Origin: Amycolatopsis sp. CA-126428 | GTDB lineage: Bacteria > Actinomycetota > Actinomycetes > Mycobacteriales > Pseudonocardiaceae | Reading direction: 5' to 3' | Assembly: GCF_002904335.1 (NCBI RefSeq) | Contig: NZ_PPHF01000087.1 | Location: 1-64,000, forward strand | Length of the DNA stretch: 64,000 nt | Part shown: piece after piece, positions 59,196-64,000 of the stretch | Layout of the letters: each line of letters opens with the position of its first letter | Position numbering within the stretch: the stretch's first letter is position 1 | The notes under the pieces: model-generated | Database searches by the model: none | What the model was told of the DNA's origin: nothing | Seen by the model: only the letters and a program-made list of their open reading frames with translations | Program-made: the position numbers and the translations under genes

Positions 59196-60239
59196 GTGTC
59201 CGTCGATACCGCTGTCCGCCGCCCGGCGCCGTCCCGGCCCGCGTCCACGCCGCTGCCGTGGCTGCTGCCGATCCGGCCGCTGCAGGCGGCGCTGTGGGAG
59301 CTCGCCGCGATCGCCGTGCTGCTCGCCTGGCTCGTCGACGGCGTCCCGCAGCCGGTGCGGATCGCGGCCGGCACGGTGGCCGGGTCGCTCGTGCTGCTGA
59401 CGTCGGTGCGGTTCGCGGGCCGGCACCCGGCGGGCTGGGCGCTGACCTGGACGGCGTTCCGGTTGCGCCGCCACGACACCCGCCGCGACAGCCCGGACCC
59501 GCTGCTGCGCGTGGCGGGGCCGGTGAAGGTCCGCCAGCACGTCGACCGCGCGGGCAACCGCTTCGGCGTCGCGGAGGTCGACGGCGGGTGGAGCGCGCTG
59601 ATCCGCTTGACGCCGGACCCGGGCGCACCGGGCCCCCTGGTCGAGGTCCTGTGTTCGGCGTACCGGCGGGCGGACATCCCGCTGGCGTCGGCCCAGCTGC
59701 TGACCTGGGCGATCCCGCACGGCGACCAGGTGCTGCGGGTGCGCTGGCTGGCGGTGCGCTACCGGCCCGACCTGGCCCCGATCGCGGCGCTGGCCCGCGG
59801 CGGCGGTGACCTCGGAGCGCTGCGCAGCACGGCGTCGGCGGCGCTGAGCTTGATGGGTGCGCTGGCCGAAGCCGGGTACCAGAGCACGGTGCTGGAGGCC
59901 GGGGAGCTGGCGAAGGAACTGCGGGTGGCCCTGGGCGTCCAGGGCCCGGCGGCCGGGCCGCCCGAGCGGTGGAAGTCGTGGGTGTGGGGCGATTCCACGC
60001 AGGTGTGCTTCACCCCGCGGTCGCCGCGCCTGGTGGACTTTTCGGTGCCGGGCGCGGCTTTCACGGCGACGTCGTACACCTTGACCCGGACGCCGGGCGG
60101 CAAGGAGAAGGCGGAAGTGACGATCCGCGTCGGCGCGCGGCCGGATGCTCCGGTTCCGGTGCCGCCCGCAGTGGTCCCGCTGCACGGGCGGCACGGAGCC
60201 GGGGTCCGGAAGACGCTGCCGCTCGCGCTGGACAGCTGA
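59196..60239 (+). CDS. eccE: type VII secretion protein EccE
   Basis: Codes for 347 residues. Two N-terminal helices (about 30-46 and 53-70, PLQAALWELAAIAVLLAWLV) then a soluble domain (LLRVAGPVKVRQHVDRAGNR, ... SAYRRADIPLASAQLLTWAI). EccE lies at the edge of the ESX complex. GTG has AAGGGGAG 3 bases upstream. It is divergent from eccB and convergent to the GH30 gene. Confidence 0.88.
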   Translation: MSVDTAVRRPAPSRPASTPLPWLLPIRPLQAALWELAAIAVLLAWLVDGVPQPVRIAAGTVAGSLVLLTSVRFAGRHPAGWALTWTAFRLRRHDTRRDSPDPLLRVAGPVKVRQHVDRAGNRFGVAEVDGGWSALIRLTPDPGAPGPLVEVLCSAYRRADIPLASAQLLTWAIPHGDQVLRVRWLAVRYRPDLAPIAALARGGGDLGALRSTASAALSLMGALAEAGYQSTVLEAGELAKELRVALGVQGPAAGPPERWKSWVWGDSTQVCFTPRSPRLVDFSVPGAAFTATSYTLTRTPGGKEKAEVTIRVGARPDAPVPVPPAVVPLHGRHGAGVRKTLPLALDS

Positions 60240-60240
60240 T

Positions 60241-61506
60241 TCAGTTCACCACGAACGTCCTGATGCTGCGGGCCGGCAGCTGCGCGTTGAACGCCCCGTT
60301 CGCGATGGTGATGCCGGTGGAGGGCGCGAGGTTCGCGCTCGCGTTCGTCAGCCAGGTCTGGGCGGTCGCCGAACCGGTGTCCCGGAGGGTGAACGCGAGA
60401 TCGGCCGCCGAGGTGTTCTTGTTGATGGCCACGACGACGATCCTGGCTCCGCTCTTGAACGCCGAGAGGTAGACGTTCGGCTGCGGGTTCGCGGTCGCGG
60501 TGATCCGCTGGTAGCCGGGGCGGACCCACTTCGCGAAGTGCGCCATGCAGGCGCCGCGCTTGCTGATCTGCCCGTCCTCGCGCATCGGGCCGTACGAACG
60601 GCGGATGTACCACCACACGTAGGTCTGGAACCGGCCGTCCACCAGCGCGCGGTGGACGTGCTCGCCGACGTCGAGCGCCTGGGGCCACAGGTCGGCCGAG
60701 TCGGTGCTGTTGGGGTAGTAGACCTCGGTCATCCACAGCTCCTTGCCGCCGCCCTTCTGCTGGAAGAGCGGGTAGGGCAGGTCCGCGAACGAGGTGCCGT
60801 AGAGGTGCGTGCCGATGATGTCCACGTTCGCCAGGGCGGTGGCGTCGTTCAAAATGGGATCGGACATGGCCTTGCGGTACTGGAACGACTCGGGCGCGAT
60901 GACCCGGGCGCTGAGCGAACCTGCGTTCTCGCGCAGGAACTTCACGATCTCGGTGGCGGTCCACGCCGTCCATTGCTGGGCGTAGTCCGGCTCGTTCTGG
61001 ACCGAGATCCCGTACAGGGGCACTCCGTTGTTCGCCATGAACGCGGTGAAGTCGTTCAGGTGCTGCGCATAGGCGCCGTAGGAGCCGTACTTCAGCCGCT
61101 TGCCGCCGGAGAAACTTTCCGTCATCGACGCGGGCGGATTCCACGGCGAAGCGATGACCTTGGCCCCGAGCTCACTCGCCCGCCGGGCCGTGGCGACCTC
61201 GCGGCTCCAGTTGTTGCGGTCCTCGTGGACGGGGATGCGTAGCACGGTGAACCCCAGCTGGCCGGTGCCGTTGCCGAACGCCGTCTCGCGCTGGGCGGCG
61301 GTGAGGTCGCTGATCCAGACGGTGTGGTTCATCCCGCCGAAGCCCAGGATCGTCTGCTGCACGTTCGACGGCTCGACGACCACCGCGGTGGCCGCGGCCG
61401 GTGTCGCGGCCGCCAGCACCGGCAGGGCGGCGCCCGCCGCCAGCACGGTCCGCCGGCGTAGGAGCGGCGAATCCGCGATCTCGGAACGGTCTTGGCGTGG
61501 TGACAT
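60241..61506 (-). CDS. Tat-exported glycoside hydrolase family 30 (glucuronoxylanase-like)
   Basis: Codes for 421 residues. Tat signal RRRTVLAAGAALPVLAA at 17-33. (beta/alpha)8 barrel with the acid/base Glu in SVQNEPDYAQQW and nucleophile Glu in ELWMTEVYYPN; a beta-sandwich follows (about 345-421). FGGMNHTVWI and SPWNPPASMTE fit the GH30 subfamily of bacterial xylanases acting on glucuronoxylan. A CebR-type box precedes it. It lies within an ESX locus but is likely a separate unit. Confidence 0.88.
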   Translation of the reverse strand: MSPRQDRSEIADSPLLRRRTVLAAGAALPVLAAATPAAATAVVVEPSNVQQTILGFGGMNHTVWISDLTAAQRETAFGNGTGQLGFTVLRIPVHEDRNNWSREVATARRASELGAKVIASPWNPPASMTESFSGGKRLKYGSYGAYAQHLNDFTAFMANNGVPLYGISVQNEPDYAQQWTAWTATEIVKFLRENAGSLSARVIAPESFQYRKAMSDPILNDATALANVDIIGTHLYGTSFADLPYPLFQQKGGGKELWMTEVYYPNSTDSADLWPQALDVGEHVHRALVDGRFQTYVWWYIRRSYGPMREDGQISKRGACMAHFAKWVRPGYQRITATANPQPNVYLSAFKSGARIVVVAINKNTSAADLAFTLRDTGSATAQTWLTNASANLAPSTGITIANGAFNAQLPARSIRTFVVN

Positions 61507-61538
61507 GGCATCTCCCTGGAGTCGACCGGCGAACAGCC

Positions 61539-61552
61539 TGGGAGCGCTCCCA
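61539..61552 (-). promoter_or_regulatory. CebR-type operator of the GH30 gene
   Basis: TGGGAGCGCTCCCA, an exact 14-bp palindrome identical to the published Streptomyces CebR box, 32 bases before the GH30 start. CebR (LacI family) responds to cello-oligosaccharides. No cebR gene is present in the window, so control is in trans. Confidence 0.85.
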
Positions 61553-61627
61553 AAACAGTCTTAACAGTGGCCGTGCGGCACCGTCAATGAAACGTTCAGT
61601 CGAAAACATCGACTGCCGGAAGACCCC

Positions 61628-62998
61628 TCAGCCGCGGACGGCTTCGTACACCCCCGCGATCATCGCCACCATCGGCACCAGCGATAGCAGCACCACGAAC
61701 TCCGTCACGTCCAACAGCCGGGACCAGTACGGCGAACGCAGCCCGCGCGCCACCCGCGTCGCGTACACCAGGCAGACCACCGCCGCCAGCACCACCGCGC
61801 ACCCGGCCGCGAACACCGCCGTGCGGTGGCCCGAAGCCACCAGCCACACCCCCGCGGACACCAGCGTCGGAACGCCGAACCCGATCAGCACCAGCCGCTG
61901 CGCGCGCCCGGCGTACGACCGCGACCGCAGGATCCAGGCCAGGCCCAGCAAACCGGCCAGCCCCGCTTCCCACGGCCCACCCGACGCAAGCACCACCGAA
62001 CCGGCCAGCACCACCAGCCCGAGCGCCACCAGCAGGCCCGTCAGCACCGCCTGCGCGTGGGACGTCCGGCCGATCATCTCGGTGCCCAGCGACGGCTGCT
62101 CGTCCGCGCGGAACGCCGCCATGTCGTCCGGCACGCGCGGCAGCGGCAGCCGGGCCAGGCGCAACGCCGGCATCGGCGCCACCGCCGCCAGGGCGGTGCC
62201 CAGCACCGCGGCCACCGCCGCCGCCGACAGCGGGGAAACCCCGGCCAGGAGCACGACCCCGGAAGTGATCGCGCCGAAGCCCGCCGCGCCGGTGATCGCC
62301 ACGAACCACGGCAGGCGGTCGGCCACCGAGACCGCCGCCAGCACGCCGTACACCGTCACCGCCGCGAAACCCGCGGCGAGCGGGCCTGCCGACAGCGAGA
62401 ACAGCGGATGCGGTGGCAGCACGGACATCCCCGCGAGCAGCGCCACGCCGACGCCGGCCAGCGACCCGGCCGCGCCCGCCTCGGCGTCGCCGTAGGCACG
62501 GCTCAGCGCGCCACCGCCGAGCAGCAGCACCAACGCCAGCAACCCCGTCCCGATCGGCGCCAGGACGCTGCCGGACGCCGCCGCCTGCACCAGCAGGCCG
62601 CCCGCCAGCAGCAGGACCACCGCGGCCACCAGGCCGGACCGCCGAGCCACCGACGGGCCCCAGCCGCCGTCGGCGTCGGCGACGCTGGCGATCGAGTCGA
62701 CGACGTCGTCGAACAGCAGCGGACCCCGCGGGCGCTCCCGCGGGGTCAGGTGCAGCACTTCGCCGTCCCGGATCTGCGCGGCGGCGACGCTCAGGCCCAA
62801 GGCCAAGGGTGCGCCGCCGAGGCGGGAGAGCACCCAGCCCGGGTGCTCGGCCGACGCCTGCCCGGACGCCCCGGCCAGCCGGACCAGCTGCGGGACCAGT
62901 TCGGCGAACGTCGATTGCTGCGGCAGCGCGACATCGACACGGGCCCGCGGTGTGACCACGGTGACCCTCCGAGTCGTGCCGGTGAGAGATGCCGTCAT
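61628..62998 (-). CDS. eccD: type VII secretion integral membrane protein EccD
   Basis: Codes for 456 residues. Ubiquitin-like N-terminal domain (about 10-90, TRRVTVVTPRARVDVALPQQ), then 11 membrane helices from about 115 to 455. EccD forms the membrane core of the ESX pore. ATG overlaps the stop of the YbaB-like gene by one base (TGATG); GTG at 63001 is an alternative start. Confidence 0.93.
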   Translation of the reverse strand: MTASLTGTTRRVTVVTPRARVDVALPQQSTFAELVPQLVRLAGASGQASAEHPGWVLSRLGGAPLALGLSVAAAQIRDGEVLHLTPRERPRGPLLFDDVVDSIASVADADGGWGPSVARRSGLVAAVVLLLAGGLLVQAAASGSVLAPIGTGLLALVLLLGGGALSRAYGDAEAGAAGSLAGVGVALLAGMSVLPPHPLFSLSAGPLAAGFAAVTVYGVLAAVSVADRLPWFVAITGAAGFGAITSGVVLLAGVSPLSAAAVAAVLGTALAAVAPMPALRLARLPLPRVPDDMAAFRADEQPSLGTEMIGRTSHAQAVLTGLLVALGLVVLAGSVVLASGGPWEAGLAGLLGLAWILRSRSYAGRAQRLVLIGFGVPTLVSAGVWLVASGHRTAVFAAGCAVVLAAVVCLVYATRVARGLRSPYWSRLLDVTEFVVLLSLVPMVAMIAGVYEAVRG

Positions 62999-63318
62999 CA
63001 CACGTCTTTCGCGGCCGCGATCACCGGGGCGAACTTCGCGGAACTGGCTTCGGCGAGCTTCTGCAGCCCGGCGTTCACCGCCTCCAGGACGATCTCCGAG
63101 AGGTTGCGGGCGTCGTACTCGCGGATCGCGCGGGGGTCGATGTCGATCGAGGTGAAGCGGCCGTCGCCGCGGAGGGTGACGGTGACCTCGTTCTGCCGCG
63201 AGTGCGCCTTGATCTCCATCGCCTCGACCGTGCGCTGGATCCGCTGGACCTCTTCGGTCTGCTTGCGCACCTGCGCCAGCAGCTCGTCCATGTCCGGCAC
63301 CGCGTACGGATCGGTCAC
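62998..63318 (-). CDS. YbaB/EbfC-family DNA-binding-like protein
   Basis: Codes for 106 residues. LLAQVRKQTEEVQRIQRTVE (coiled helix) and VTVTLRGDGRFTSIDIDPRA (central sheet) then a final helix match YbaB/EbfC. Such proteins are common in actinobacterial ESX loci with a role not known. GTG overlaps the stop of the gene before it by 4 bases. Confidence 0.85.
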   Translation of the reverse strand: MTDPYAVPDMDELLAQVRKQTEEVQRIQRTVEAMEIKAHSRQNEVTVTLRGDGRFTSIDIDPRAIREYDARNLSEIVLEAVNAGLQKLAEASSAKFAPVIAAAKDV

Positions 63319-63785
63319 TGTTGCTTCCCTTCGTGCTGGCGGACGTGGACGCTGGCCACGAACCGCTGGAAACCGGGTGAGAGCGCCCGGGCGGTCGCGG
63401 GCGCGGCCGTGCAGGCGAGCTCGAGCACCACGCGGTCTTCCGGGGTGGCCCCGGGGACCGTCAGGTGCACCTGGGTCTGGATCAGCTCGGTGCCTTCGCC
63501 GGTGCGCAGGCGCAGCAGCTGCATGACGGCGGGCGCGGCCGGGTCGCCGACGTCACGGCGGCTCAGCACCTCGAGCCCGGCCAGCGTGCGCGAAAGCCGT
63601 TCGACGGCCTCGGCGGCGATGGCGTCGATCGACGCCTCGTCCGGCCGCTGCTGCACGCTCACCGTGATGTTCGGCGTGAACTCCTCGCCCGGCACCGGGT
63701 GCACGGCGACGAACACCGCGCCGGAGTCGCCGGGGTCGACGGCGGTCCAGCCGTCCGGGATGACGAAGTCGAGGGGAAGGGTCAT
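63315..63785 (-). CDS. ESX-linked alpha/beta protein of unknown function
   Basis: Codes for 156 residues. No signal peptide. VPGEEFTPNITVSVQQRPDE and a later RVVLELACTAAPATARALSP are reminiscent of LpqN/Mog1-like folds (PsbP-like) often found near ESX genes; weak, by eye. ATG at 63785 overlaps the next stop by one base (TGATG). Member of the eccD operon. Confidence 0.7.
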   Translation of the reverse strand: MTLPLDFVIPDGWTAVDPGDSGAVFVAVHPVPGEEFTPNITVSVQQRPDEASIDAIAAEAVERLSRTLAGLEVLSRRDVGDPAAPAVMQLLRLRTGEGTELIQTQVHLTVPGATPEDRVVLELACTAAPATARALSPGFQRFVASVHVRQHEGKQQ

Positions 63786-64000
63786 CAGAGCCCCACGGAC
63801 GAAACGGCGTCGTCCCAAGCGGAGCCCACGGCGTCGGCGGCGTCGGTGGCCGCGTGGCTGACGGCGTCGACCGCCGCACCGCCGTACTCGCCGATCGTGT
63901 GGCCGAGCTTCGGCAGATCGATGTCGATCTTCGCGCCGACGCCCAGGCCGAGGCCCAGCGCCGCACCCGCCTTGAAGTTGACCTTGAGGTGCCCCGCGTC
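63785..64000 (-). CDS. C-terminal part of a probable ESX-linked protein (5' end beyond window)
   Basis: The last 71 codons are present (ending ATDAADAVGSAWDDAVSSVGL); the start lies to the right. The Gly/Ala-rich stretch FKAGAALGLGLGVGAKIDID and small-residue helices are typical of long actinobacterial ESX-linked or WXG100-associated proteins. Identity cannot be given from this fragment. Confidence 0.6.
   Translation of the reverse strand, partial: DAGHLKVNFKAGAALGLGLGVGAKIDIDLPKLGHTIGEYGGAAVDAVSHAATDAADAVGSAWDDAVSSVGL

Noticed and set aside
1..64000. tRNA, rRNA or insertion sequence
   Set aside because: I looked through all gaps between genes and saw no tRNA-like cloverleaf, rRNA segment, transposase gene or terminal inverted repeats of an IS.

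Overview
The window reads as chromosomal DNA of a high-GC actinobacterium, most likely a Pseudonocardiaceae member close to Amycolatopsis. This rests on uniformly G/C-rich third codon positions, many GTG starts and leaderless genes, a PriA-type his locus, an F420-type (PPOX) oxidoreductase, DUF5753/DUF397 regulator pairs and a type VII (ESX) secretion locus. Species assignment is inference from gene content only; there is no rRNA or tRNA gene in the window.

Backbone. Amino-acid biosynthesis genes lie on the minus strand in the order known from other actinobacteria, but opened up by insertions. Right to left these are hisD-hisC-hisB (55.4-52.4 kb), hisH-priA (38.8-37.4 kb), hisF-membrane protein-hisI (32.3-30.8 kb), trpE-Trp-associated membrane protein-trpC-trpB-trpA (26.0-20.9 kb), lgt (13.9-12.8 kb), gltB-gltD (11.5-5.4 kb) and a truncated class II DAHP synthase at the left edge. 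Most neighbours are coupled by 4-base ATGA or GTGA overlaps. No trpF is present, so PriA is expected to serve both histidine and tryptophan synthesis; trpD and trpG are also absent from the window.

Inserted modules. (1) 1.1-5.3 kb: secreted hydrolase and protease genes and a pentapeptide-repeat membrane protein. (2) 11.8-12.6 kb: a short-chain dehydrogenase behind a KstR-type box. (3) 13.9-19.0 kb: an M20 amidohydrolase, a FluG-like amidohydrolase and an APC permease, divergent from a glutamine-synthetase-like ligase; together they look like an uptake, gamma-glutamylation and hydrolysis route for a nitrogen compound. (4) 26.7-30.4 kb: three related DUF3592-like membrane proteins around an XRE-DUF5753/DUF397 pair. 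(5) 32.7-34.1 kb: an ECF sigma factor with its membrane partner. (6) 39.8-51.6 kb: acyl-CoA dehydrogenase, NIPSNAP, Nudix, a zinc ribbon, a two-subunit transketolase-like enzyme beside soxR, kptA, a TetR/MMPL exporter pair and an epoxide hydrolase/TetR pair. (7) 56.3-64.0 kb: two tandem NarL regulators, eccB, eccE, eccD, a YbaB-like protein and further ESX-linked genes, with a GH30 glycosidase under a CebR-type operator in the middle.

Most notable signals: a five-C run at 43820-43824 where one missing C would explain why two convergent genes both lack stop codons; a two-orientation array of about ten 21-bp units between kptA and a tetR gene; five near-identical operators spaced about 24 bp in the tetR/MMPL promoter; an exact CebR-type box before the GH30 gene; an 18-codon ORF coupled to trpC; and a 36-bp perfect palindrome made of two inverted DnaA-box-like sequences.
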